Positions 1 through 6,501 of a stretch of 14,925 bases of DNA are shown one piece after another (position 1 is the first letter of the stretch; each line of letters starts with the position of its first letter). Source of the stretch: JAXFQS01 sp034178815. GTDB taxonomy: Bacteria; Verrucomicrobiota; Kiritimatiellia; RFP12; DVOR01. The position numbers and the translations under genes were made by a program. Below the pieces are notes generated by a model. It made no database searches. It saw only the letters and a list, made by a program, of their open reading frames with translations, and had not been told where the DNA came from. The stretch is taken from assembly GCA_034178815.1 (NCBI GenBank), contig JAXFQS010000023.1:1-14925 (forward strand), given 5' to 3'.

Positions 1-684
1 GCGGGTATAATGGTTGGCGCGGGCGCCATCCACCGGGGCCTTATGTTCCTGAATTACCCTTTTTTTGTGCATGCGTAGGGCTTGGAAGACTGGGGGGGGG
101 GGGTGGTGGGGGCCGCGGCGTCCGGGGAGGGCGTCGGCGACTATGCCGGCGAGTTGGAGGGTGGTCTGAACTGGGGTCTTGCGGCGGGCTTTATCGATGG
201 CTTTGGCGACGCGCAGGGCCTGGGGTTCCTGTCCGAGTTGGCGGAAGATTTGCGCCATTTCGGGGATTTCTGCGGTAGCAATCCAGTCGGCGGCGGTCTG
301 CCCTTTATCGCAGTCCATCCGCATATCGAGGGGGCCGTCGGCGCGGAAACTGAAGCCTCTTTCGGGGGTGTCCAACTGGTAGGAACTGACGCCCAGGTCG
401 AGCAGCACGCCGTCGACCCCATCGAAGCCGTTGGCCTGAGCCAAGGTCTTCAAATCGCTATGGTTTCCGCGGGCGATGGTGACGCGTCCGGCGAAGGGCT
501 CTAGGCGTTTGCGGCAACGCGCAACCGCCTCGGGATCGCGGTCGATTCCCAGCAAGCGTCCGGCGCCGCGGGCGAGTATCGCTTCGCTGTGGCCGCCTGC
601 GCCCATCGTGCCGTCGACATAGCACCCGCCGGGCTTGATGGCCAAGCCTTCGAGGGTCTCTTCGAGCAGTACGGGGATGTGCAT
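1..684 (-). CDS. rsmH: 16S rRNA (cytosine1402-N4)-methyltransferase RsmH, C-terminus cut off by the window edge
   Basis: RsmH methylates N4 of C1402 in 16S rRNA using S-adenosylmethionine, in the cytoplasm. Translation from the ATG at 684-682 gives MHIPVLLEETLEGL, then the SAM-binding motif DGTMGAGGHS (residues 24-33), GIDRDPEAV (46-54), DLGVSSYQLD (96-105) and DMRMD (120-124), all family hallmarks. The frame stays open to base 1, giving 228 codons against a usual length of about 300-320, so the C-terminus lies outside the window. It follows mraZ by 33 bp, the conserved start of the dcw cluster; no clear Shine-Dalgarno is visible. At residues 193-198 the expected HPATR reads HHPPPP because of a 12-G run at 92-103, and the last ~23 residues after FQALRM do not resemble the usual VN-EL segment. 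The final ~100 bases may therefore be unreliable. Identity is secure; the extreme C-terminal part is not. Confidence 0.92.
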   Translation of the reverse strand, partial: MHIPVLLEETLEGLAIKPGGCYVDGTMGAGGHSEAILARGAGRLLGIDRDPEAVARCRKRLEPFAGRVTIARGNHSDLKTLAQANGFDGVDGVLLDLGVSSYQLDTPERGFSFRADGPLDMRMDCDKGQTAADWIATAEIPEMAQIFRQLGQEPQALRVAKAIDKARRKTPVQTTLQLAGIVADALPGRRGPHHPPPPVFQALRMHKKRVIQEHKAPVDGARANHYTR

Positions 685-717
685 GGCGGGCGTTTTGGGG
701 CGGGGGTGGTGTGGATT

Positions 718-1179
718 CTAGAAACCGACGAGTTGGCAGGCTTCGCGGAGTTTCTCGGGGTCGACCTCCTGGAGGCTTTCGCAGTGTTCGGGAGCCCAGA
801 GTTGGATGCGATTGACCGCACCAATCAGCACGACTTGCCCGGTGAGTTCCGCATAGCGCAGGAGGCGGTCGCCAATGCGCAGGCGGCGTTGTACATCGAA
901 AAGGAGTTGCTCGGAGTTTTCGCCGATCGTCCGCAAAGCTCGCGTCGCGACGGGGTCGAAGAGGGCCTTCTGGCGCAACTCTCCCATACGCGCCTCCATC
1001 TCTTGCGGCGGCAAAAGGGTCAGGCAGCGGTTATTGGGGTCGGGCATCACATAGACATACTCCGGGCGCCCCATGCTGTGCCACCAGGTCGCTGGCAGGG
1101 TCAGCCGCTTCTTCGGGTCTAGCGCGTGCTCGAAGCGCCCCGTCAGCAACCCTTGCGACGGTGTCTCGGAACGCGCCAT
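718..1179 (-). CDS. mraZ: Transcriptional regulator MraZ
   Basis: MraZ is a DNA-binding AbrB-like protein that controls the dcw (division and cell wall) cluster, usually by repressing its own promoter. The product has the two tandem MraZ half-domains: an N-terminal copy with FEHALDPKKRLTLPA, and a second copy with FDVQRRLRI...LLRYAELTGQVVLIG...IQLWAPE. The chosen start (ATG at 1179-1177, MARSETPSQG) gives 153 residues, close to the family's usual ~145-150. An in-frame ATG at 1242 lies on the promoter -10 edge, so it is excluded. An ATG at 1212 is possible but has no ribosome site; the chosen start has only AAGGGA directly abutting the ATG, so the exact start is uncertain. rsmH follows after 33 bp. 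Three AGTGT boxes just upstream suggest autoregulation. Confidence 0.93.
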   Translation of the reverse strand: MARSETPSQGLLTGRFEHALDPKKRLTLPATWWHSMGRPEYVYVMPDPNNRCLTLLPPQEMEARMGELRQKALFDPVATRALRTIGENSEQLLFDVQRRLRIGDRLLRYAELTGQVVLIGAVNRIQLWAPEHCESLQEVDPEKLREACQLVGF

Positions 1180-1218
1180 TCCCTTTTCTGTCTCTGTTTT
1201 GCCTTCTCTCATTGTCTG

Positions 1219-1253
1219 ACACTTGGTGACACTATTAAACACTTTCCCCCACC
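1219..1253 (-). promoter_or_regulatory. Probable MraZ operator: three AGTGT direct repeats at 10-bp period
   Basis: On the minus strand AGTGT occurs at 1243-1239, 1233-1229 and 1223-1219, each separated by exactly 5 bp, so all lie on one helix face. A fourth degenerate copy (GGTGG, 1253-1249) keeps the phase. MraZ operators are known as runs of short boxes (TGGGN in E. coli, AAAGTG-type in Mycoplasma) separated by 5-bp spacers upstream of mraZ. The boxes here overlap the -10 element and the start site, consistent with repression by MraZ. Confidence 0.78.
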
Positions 1254-1262
1254 AAATTGCAA
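1234..1262 (-). promoter_or_regulatory. Sigma70-type promoter of mraZ-rsmH
   Basis: On the minus strand, TTGCAA (-35, 1262-1257) is followed by a 17-bp spacer and TTTAAT (-10, 1239-1234). Transcription would start near 1227, about 48 nt before the preferred mraZ start codon. Spacing is ideal and the position fits; no experimental support is available from sequence alone. Confidence 0.75.
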
Positions 1263-1648
1263 CCTAAAAGTTCTGACCGCGCGTGCCAACGCCCGCGAAG
1301 GGAAGAAATATTAAACAGGGAAGAGGGCTAAACATTGGGCTTTTCGCCAATTTTCGTCCAATCTCCCCCAATGAATATTTTCGCGCAATTCCGCTCACCC
1401 TCCCTCCCCTTTCGCGAAAACCGCGCCCCACACTCCTTGACACCTTCCCCTCCAGCACCTGCCAACCTCTGTCTCGGACTCCTGCCAACCACCCGCGCAG
1501 GTTCCTATTCACCTCCGTTTCCGACAGGTTGACACCTCCCCAAAATCCCCCTGCACGCCACACAAAAGACTTGACATCTGTTTTTTTGTTTTTTGACCTT
1601 TTCCCGCCTCGTCAACCGAGATGCCAAACCCTGTCCAAAAGGCCGCCT
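1263..1648. other. C-rich non-coding spacer without a recognisable gene
   Basis: This 386-bp stretch between the mraZ promoter and the next possible coding sequence is strongly C-rich on the plus strand. Open frames through it read as low-complexity proline/arginine/serine-rich peptides, so no protein is called. It holds several copies of a short motif: GTTGGCACGC (minus, 1290-1281), AGAGGTTGGCAGG (minus, 1470-1458), GGTTGGCAGG (minus, 1490-1481) and GACAGGTTGACACC (plus, 1523-1536). A perfect -35 hexamer TTGACA at 1571-1576 has no matching -10 and is followed by T-rich sequence. Confidence 0.6.
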
Positions 1649-1750
1649 ATGCACTCTGCTTTTTCCTCGAAAGATTTGGGGGATTTAGTCAACGGATGCC
1701 TCTTGCTGTTTATCATCTTCGCCCTGCTATGGATATATCTTTTCGGTTAG
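1649..1750 (+). CDS. Possible small single-pass membrane peptide (33 residues), unrecognised
   Basis: The frame starts with an ATG preceded by AAAAGG at 1637-1642 with 6-nt spacing, an acceptable ribosome site. The 33-residue peptide has a short polar N-terminus (MHSAFSSKDLGDLVNG) followed by CLLLFIIFALLWIYLF, a clean hydrophobic stretch of about 16-17 residues ending one glycine before the stop. It is not a shadow of another gene, since nothing else is coded here. The frame continues upstream, but that part is low-complexity and looks non-coding. No convincing -10 was found upstream. I recognise no homologue; it could be a real small membrane protein or chance hydrophobicity in T/C-rich DNA. 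Confidence 0.35.
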   Translation: MHSAFSSKDLGDLVNGCLLLFIIFALLWIYLFG

Positions 1751-2042
1751 GGCTCCCCCAATAGACTCAGAAAGTGTCTCGAATGGTTCTCTGCCGAATG
1801 CGCTATCGCCTGCACGGGAAATCAACCGCAGAAGGAGTTCCCGAACTTATCCGACACCATCAGGGCGGGAACAACAACTTCCTGCACCTTCGCTACGCGG
1901 CCGAGCCCGCTGAGATTTTCCACTTGAAGAATGGTCGCGCCCAAACTTTCGCCAAGTGCCCAGACGAAGCCCCCCAAAGCGTCGGGAATAGACCCTGATT
2001 GACCCATTCCCGCAATCTGCCCGGGCGAGAACGGGTTGCGGC
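1751..2042. other. Non-coding spacer upstream of tRNA-Val
   Basis: Nothing is firmly supported here. A 74-codon plus-strand frame (1774-1998) and a minus-strand frame ending at 1822 overlap each other. The minus frame, if started at ATG 2007, gives 61 residues of fairly protein-like composition (ending GLGRVAKVQEVVVPALMVSD...), but no good ribosome site and no recognised family. It could be a decayed gene remnant. Confidence 0.4.
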
Positions 2043-2071
2043 TTGACTTCGGCGAAATATTCGGGCATAAT
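2043..2071 (+). promoter_or_regulatory. Sigma70-type promoter of tRNA-Val
   Basis: TTGACT (-35, 2043-2048), a 17-bp spacer and CATAAT (-10, 2066-2071). Each hexamer matches 5 of 6 consensus bases. The expected start is near 2078, about 11 nt before the mature tRNA. Confidence 0.85.
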
Positions 2072-2088
2072 ACGACCACATTTTCGCA

Positions 2089-2165
2089 GGGCGGTTATCT
2101 CAGTTGGTTAGAGAGCCTGTCTTACACACAGGATGTCGGGAGTTCGAGTCTCTCACCGCCCACCA
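2089..2165 (+). tRNA. tRNA-Val, anticodon UAC, CCA encoded
   Basis: The 77-nt sequence folds as a complete cloverleaf. The acceptor GGGCGGT pairs with ACCGCCC, the D-stem is TCTC/GAGA with loop AGTTGGTTA, and the anticodon stem is CCTGT/ACAGG around loop CTTACAC. The variable loop is five bases, and the T-stem GGGAG/CTCTC (one G-U pair) holds loop TTCGAGT. The anticodon TAC reads valine codons GUA/GUG. The discriminator is A and the 3' CCA (2163-2165) is encoded. The gene has its own promoter and stands alone. No clear terminator was seen downstream. Confidence 0.98.
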
Positions 2166-2293
2166 CTAGCCTGTAGCCTCGGCAAAAAGCAATCGAACGG
2201 AGACGGCGCAGGCAAGGAAGTCGCCCTTCCCGTGCATTCGCTTCGCGCCGCGCCGCAGGTGCCCGACGAGACCGTTGGCTGACGGAATCTTGC

Positions 2294-2322
2294 TTGACTT
2301 AGAGGCTTAAAAGAGGTATGCT
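2294..2322 (+). promoter_or_regulatory. Probable promoter of the oxidoreductase-cytochrome operon
   Basis: TTGACT (-35, 2294-2299), a 17-bp spacer and TATGCT (-10, 2317-2322). The start would fall near 2329, leaving a leader of about 52 nt before the ATG at 2381. An in-frame ATG at 2318 lies inside the -10, which argues that the downstream ATG is the true start. Confidence 0.7.
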
Positions 2323-2380
2323 GTGCGCCATCAACCGATTAGGGGAAAAGATTGCGTTGAAGAAGGAGGATACTGAGCCA

Positions 2381-3724
2381 ATGGAGAGCCCCGAGTTGAC
2401 CCGGCGCCTGTTTGTCAAGACCACCGCCCTCGCCGCAACCGCTTTGCCGACCTTCCGCATCCTAGCAGACACCCCAGCGGAAGCCAAGATTGAAAACCAG
2501 GTCAATGTCGCCGTCATCGGCTACGGCGCAGAGGGAACCATCCTCACCGACGACCTGCTGCTCATCCCCGGCGTGCGCGTCAAGGCCGTGTGCGATATCT
2601 GGAAGCCCCGCCGCCAGCGCGCCAAGGGTATTCTCAGGGCAAAGGGCCACAAGGCGGAAGTCTTCGAGGACTACCGCGAAATGCTCTCCGCAATGAAGGG
2701 CCAGATCGATGCCGTAGTCATCGCCACCCCCGACTGGATGCACCATACCCACACCATCGCCTGCCTCGAAGCCGGACTGGATGTCTACTGCGAAAAGGAG
2801 ATGTCCAACAGCCTCGAACACGCCAAAGCTATGGTTCAAGCTATGCGGCGGACGGGACGAATCCTCCAGATTGGACACCAGCGCCGCAGCAATCCCCGCT
2901 ACAGACACGCCATCGATACCGTCATCCGCCGCAATCGCCTGCTGGGCAGAGTCACCCACGCCTACGCCCAATGGAACCGCTCCGTAGCCCCCTTCGTCCA
3001 GGCCCCGCCCAGGCATATCATTGACGGCAAAACCTTGGAGAAATACGGCTACGCCAATATGGAGCAGTTCCTCAACTGGCGCTGGTTCTCCAAATACGGC
3101 GGAGGCCCGATGGTCGACCTCGGTTCGCACCAGATTGACCTCTTCTTCTGGATTTGGGATGCTTTGCCGACCTCCGTATGCGCCATCGGCGGAAATGACT
3201 ACTACAAGCGCGAGATGGGAGATTGCGCCCAGGCGCTTTACGAGTTCAAATGCTCCGATGGCTTTATCGGACGCGCCAGCTACCGAGTGCTGACAACCTC
3301 CAGCCTAGGTGGGTTTTACGAACAATTTATGGGGGATTGCGGCTCGCTTACCCTGTCCGAAGTCGCCGCCCGGGGAAATGTCGTCCTGCGCGAGCCGAAC
3401 GCGCCCGCCTGGGATGTCCAGGCACGGCAAGGTTTGATTCTACCGGTTCCCCAGACCATCACCCGGACGAGCACGACCGATGCCTCCGTTGATGTGCGCG
3501 TCTCGCGCGAACTGGAGGGATGGCCATTGCCGGTTGAACTCAACAAACCGGCCCACCTGCCGCATTTGGAGAACTTCTTCGAAGCGGTTCGGGCGAAGGA
3601 TCCCAAGCGCTTGACTTGCCCGGCTGATTTGGCTTACGAGTCCGCCGTGGCGGTGTTGGCAGTAAACCGGGCGATTGCTACGCGGCAGCCAGTTTTATTC
3701 GAGCCCAGCGACTTCCGCGTCTAG
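2381..3724 (+). CDS. Tat-exported Gfo/Idh/MocA family oxidoreductase
   Basis: The family comprises NAD(P)-dependent oxidoreductases acting mostly on sugars and sugar derivatives; the substrate here is unknown. The start at 2381 has AGAAGGAGG at 2361-2369 and gives 447 residues. The N-terminus carries a twin-arginine signal (TRRLFVK, residues 7-13, then an alanine/leucine-rich segment), so it should be exported folded with cofactor. The Rossmann motif is VAVIGYGAEG (43-52), with AVVIATPDWMHH (111-122) after it. The C-terminal part has GGGPMVDLGSHQID (240-253), the usual catalytic-region pattern with D246, H250 and D253. The normally conserved EKP triad reads EKE (138-140), so the nucleotide-side lysine is kept but the proline is lost. 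The multihaem cytochrome gene starts 14 bp after the stop, implying co-transcription. Such Tat-linked Gfo/Idh proteins are abundant in PVC bacteria. Confidence 0.92.
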   Translation: MESPELTRRLFVKTTALAATALPTFRILADTPAEAKIENQVNVAVIGYGAEGTILTDDLLLIPGVRVKAVCDIWKPRRQRAKGILRAKGHKAEVFEDYREMLSAMKGQIDAVVIATPDWMHHTHTIACLEAGLDVYCEKEMSNSLEHAKAMVQAMRRTGRILQIGHQRRSNPRYRHAIDTVIRRNRLLGRVTHAYAQWNRSVAPFVQAPPRHIIDGKTLEKYGYANMEQFLNWRWFSKYGGGPMVDLGSHQIDLFFWIWDALPTSVCAIGGNDYYKREMGDCAQALYEFKCSDGFIGRASYRVLTTSSLGGFYEQFMGDCGSLTLSEVAARGNVVLREPNAPAWDVQARQGLILPVPQTITRTSTTDASVDVRVSRELEGWPLPVELNKPAHLPHLENFFEAVRAKDPKRLTCPADLAYESAVAVLAVNRAIATRQPVLFEPSDFRV

Positions 3725-3738
3725 AGGGCTGTGCTCCG

Positions 3739-6489
3739 ATGAATCCAATCCGAATGCCCCTTTTTCAACCTCTTCTCGTACTTTTGGCCAGCCTTGCCGC
3801 GGGGGTCTGCGGGGCTTCGCACGACGACGGCGGGTGGGTGACGCCGCGCCATCTTCTGCCGCTGTGGGACACCTACGGGGAGGTCATCGTTCCGGGTGAT
3901 CCTAACGCCACACCGCCCTCTTGGGAACGCACCTGCGGGCAATGCCACGAGGTATCTCTGATTGCGCAAGGTTTCCACTTCGGGCAGACGAACCTGTGCA
4001 GTCGAATGCCTGAGCCGTGGTTTTGGGTGGACGGCGCGACGGCTTCCCAAATCCCTGTCGGGGTGCGTCCTTTTGCAGGGCTTTATTCGCCCGAACGGCT
4101 GGGATTGGATAGTTGGGATTTCACGGCTCTCTTTGGACGCAACCTTCCGGGGGGGGGAATCTCTGCGCCGGCAGATACGGTAGACGCGGGTGGGCGATGG
4201 GAGGTGACGGGGCGGGCCGAGATGAACTGTTTTGCCTGCCACGGGCAAGGGATTTACGACCATAGCGAGTATGCCCGGCAGATGGAGCGGCAGAACTGGC
4301 GGTGGGCTTCGGCGGCCGCGACGGGGCTGGGCGAGGTGTTGGGGATGGGCTCGCGTATGGCGGACTCGTGGTGTCCGATGATGGGGGCGAATCCGGATGA
4401 CCGCACCTTTGCGGTGGCGCCATCGATTCGCTACGACCTGCGGCGTTTCGACGACAAAAAACGGACGGATCTGAATGTCGGTCGCCCACGCGACGAAAGT
4501 TGCCTCAACTGCCACTCGGTTGCGCCCAAGGGAGTCGAACGGCAGACGCGGGACAGGGATGTCCATGCGCACGCGGGGCTACGCTGCGTGGATTGCCACC
4601 GGAACGGGATCGACCACGCCATTGCCAGAGGGGTTTCCCAGACGGATGCTCGACCGCAAGACACCACCTGTGCCGGTTGCCACGCGCCGACGGGCGGTCG
4701 ATTTGGCGCCCCGGTGCCCGAACACAAAGGGTTTCCGCCCGTCCATTTCGCCAAACTCTCCTGCACGGTCTGCCACTCGGGCGTGACGCCGGGAGGCCAA
4801 TTCGGGCAAGTGCGGACGGCTAGGGCGAACCGCATTGGCATCTACGGACGCGCCATTTGGGCAACCGACGCGCCCTTTATCGTCGAACCAGTTTTCGTGA
4901 CCAACGCGTTGGGAAAAATTGAGCCGCGCCGTATGATGTGGCCCGCTTTCTGGGCTGAGCGCAACGCCGATGGCTCATTCCGTCCAATCCCCCCCGATCA
5001 AGCCCAAAAACTCCTCGGCGAGGCGCTTGCCGTGCGCGAGCGGGCCGGCAAGATTTTGCAGGCCGTCGCCGCCGACGACAACCTCCCCGGGCAAGTGGCG
5101 CTCTCGATCGATGGCGAACTGTTTTCACTCGACGGCGATAAACGAGCCGTCCCGATGAATCGTCGCGCCGAGACCTTGGAACTCTACTCCTTCGAGGACG
5201 CTTCCTTCCAACCTCTCGGCAAAACGGTCGCCAACCAAGGGGTTCAGTTCGTTCGCATTATCGACGGCACCTGTTTCGCACCCTTGCCCCTCTTCGATAG
5301 CAACGAAACCCTCGGCGAGCAACTCCACACCGCCCTCTGCGACCAGTTGCTTACCCTCGACAACGCGACCGAAAACGGGCACGCCGCCATCCTTTGGCAG
5401 GGACAAATTTTCCGCCGCATCCCCATTGAAACCGTCACCACCAACGAGGCCGGGCGTATCGACATCACCATCCCCTGGGTCATGCAGCCAGCCCCCTGCG
5501 CCGAAGCCACGGGAGTATTTCCCCGACTGGTCTGGTTTGAAGACGGCACTTGCCGCCCGCTTCTCGCAGATGAAGACGCCGCCGCTATCCGTGCCTTGGG
5601 CGCCGCCCCCCAGACGCTGACCGAAGATCTCGTTGCGAAAGGTCTTCGCCTCCTCACCGCCGCCGGCAAGAGTCCGGCCTATGTCGCAAACGGCAAACGC
5701 TTCGAACTCCGCCAGGAGGAACTCCTCGCTTTCGATGACCCAATCGCCGAGCCCGTATCTTGGCCGCTCGCCCACGATGTCCGCCCGGCGCGCATGGCCA
5801 AAGGCGCCAGTCCAAATCGTTGCGCCGCGTGCCACGCCCCAGACAGCGACTTCTTCTTCCGCACCATCCAGGCCACCGGCCCGCTTCTGAGTGCTCAATC
5901 CGCCGCCCTCGTCCAAACCCAGTTGATAGGCGTTCCGGCGCATTACCATCGCGTCTTCGGGTGGACATTCCGTCTGCGGCCGCTTTTCAAACTCTTCCTC
6001 TCCGGCGCGGGCGCCTTCCTCCTCCTTGTCGTCCTATCCGCCAGCCTCACGGCAATCCCCAAAGCCATTGACTGCTCAGGCACCTTGGCGGCCCGTCAGA
6101 ACTGGCGTTGGCTCACGCCCCTGTCCAGCGGCGTGGCACTCTGTGCCATTGCATTCTTGGGACTTTCCGGGTTGGGCGGATGGCTTGTCGGGGGGATGAC
6201 CCAATGGGTATTGGTGGGACATCAGATGGCGGCGGGAGCCTTGGTCGCGGCTCTGCTGGTGCTCGTCCTGACCGGGAGGACTGTCTCGGGAGCCCCCCTC
6301 TATCGTACGAGCCCCTTTGTCCTGCTGATTGCCGCTACGGTCGGGCTGGTCTTGACTGCGTTGCTCTCGATGATGCGTTGGTTCGGGACTGACGGGCAGT
6401 TTGCCCTGCTTGATTGGCACCGGTACTTTTCGCTCGCGACGCTGGTTCTCTTCGTCTTTGCGGCAAGCCGCCTGTTACGCCGTACCTGA
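3739..6489 (+). CDS. Seven-haem cytochrome c fused to a C-terminal five-helix membrane domain
   Basis: The 916-residue product begins with a signal peptide (hydrophobic core LFQPLLVLLASLAAGVCG). Seven CxxCH haem sites follow: CGQCH (66-70), CFACH (164-168), CLNCH (255-259), CVDCH (283-287), CAGCH (311-315), CTVCH (342-346) and CAACH (695-699). Residues ~385-680 have no haem site and look like three diverged repeats. Five hydrophobic segments follow (~751-774, 793-818, 822-846, 858-880, 889-912), with H828 and H894 at membrane positions as possible haem b ligands. The c-type part should lie outside the cytoplasmic membrane and the arginine-rich C-terminus inside. AGAGGG (3723-3728) overlaps the upstream stop and sits 10 nt from the ATG. 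Electron transfer between periplasm and quinone pool is inferred; donor and acceptor are unknown. It resembles multihaem proteins of PVC bacteria with a WPAFW motif (401-405), as far as I recall. Confidence 0.9.
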   Translation: MNPIRMPLFQPLLVLLASLAAGVCGASHDDGGWVTPRHLLPLWDTYGEVIVPGDPNATPPSWERTCGQCHEVSLIAQGFHFGQTNLCSRMPEPWFWVDGATASQIPVGVRPFAGLYSPERLGLDSWDFTALFGRNLPGGGISAPADTVDAGGRWEVTGRAEMNCFACHGQGIYDHSEYARQMERQNWRWASAAATGLGEVLGMGSRMADSWCPMMGANPDDRTFAVAPSIRYDLRRFDDKKRTDLNVGRPRDESCLNCHSVAPKGVERQTRDRDVHAHAGLRCVDCHRNGIDHAIARGVSQTDARPQDTTCAGCHAPTGGRFGAPVPEHKGFPPVHFAKLSCTVCHSGVTPGGQFGQVRTARANRIGIYGRAIWATDAPFIVEPVFVTNALGKIEPRRMMWPAFWAERNADGSFRPIPPDQAQKLLGEALAVRERAGKILQAVAADDNLPGQVALSIDGELFSLDGDKRAVPMNRRAETLELYSFEDASFQPLGKTVANQGVQFVRIIDGTCFAPLPLFDSNETLGEQLHTALCDQLLTLDNATENGHAAILWQGQIFRRIPIETVTTNEAGRIDITIPWVMQPAPCAEATGVFPRLVWFEDGTCRPLLADEDAAAIRALGAAPQTLTEDLVAKGLRLLTAAGKSPAYVANGKRFELRQEELLAFDDPIAEPVSWPLAHDVRPARMAKGASPNRCAACHAPDSDFFFRTIQATGPLLSAQSAALVQTQLIGVPAHYHRVFGWTFRLRPLFKLFLSGAGAFLLLVVLSASLTAIPKAIDCSGTLAARQNWRWLTPLSSGVALCAIAFLGLSGLGGWLVGGMTQWVLVGHQMAAGALVAALLVLVLTGRTVSGAPLYRTSPFVLLIAATVGLVLTALLSMMRWFGTDGQFALLDWHRYFSLATLVLFVFAASRLLRRT
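4936..5778 (+). repeat. Three diverged ~95-residue protein repeats within the multihaem cytochrome
   Basis: Residues ~400-680 contain three units with the same order of landmarks. Each has an aromatic/hydrophobic strand ending in DG near a P-L/I motif: NADGSFRPIP (D411), IIDGTCFAPLP (D509) and FEDGTCRPLL (D602). Each then has a helix-like stretch, followed by a hydrophobic strand with G-x-x-F: LSIDGELFSL (G459), LWQGQIFRRI (G555) and YVANGKRFEL (G652). The spacing of the second landmark is 96 and 97 residues. Repetition is at protein level only; function is unknown. Confidence 0.6.
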
Positions 6490-6501
6490 CCTTGGGGTGC
6501 C

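Noticed and set aside
1571..1599. Perfect TTGACA as a promoter for the small membrane peptide
   Set aside because: No acceptable -10 hexamer lies 15-19 bp downstream.
1822..2079. Minus-strand 61-85 residue protein
   Set aside because: The long start overlaps the tRNA promoter, the short start lacks a ribosome site, and I recognise no family; kept only as a note on the spacer.
2318..2380. Longer N-terminus for the first oxidoreductase, from ATG 2318
   Set aside because: The ATG sits inside the -10 hexamer, and the downstream ATG has a strong ribosome site and places the twin-arginine motif near the N-terminus.
4030..4047. DGATAS in the cytochrome as an ApbE flavinylation site
   Set aside because: Only the D-x-x-T part fits; the G/S-A-T/S part and any FMN_bind domain are missing.
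3721..4572. 283-codon minus-strand open frame opposite the cytochrome
   Set aside because: It is antisense to a gene with seven haem motifs and reads as arginine/proline-rich sequence typical of a shadow frame in GC-rich DNA.
5125..5949. 274-codon minus-strand open frame
   Set aside because: Shadow of the cytochrome repeat region; no motif or ribosome site supports it.
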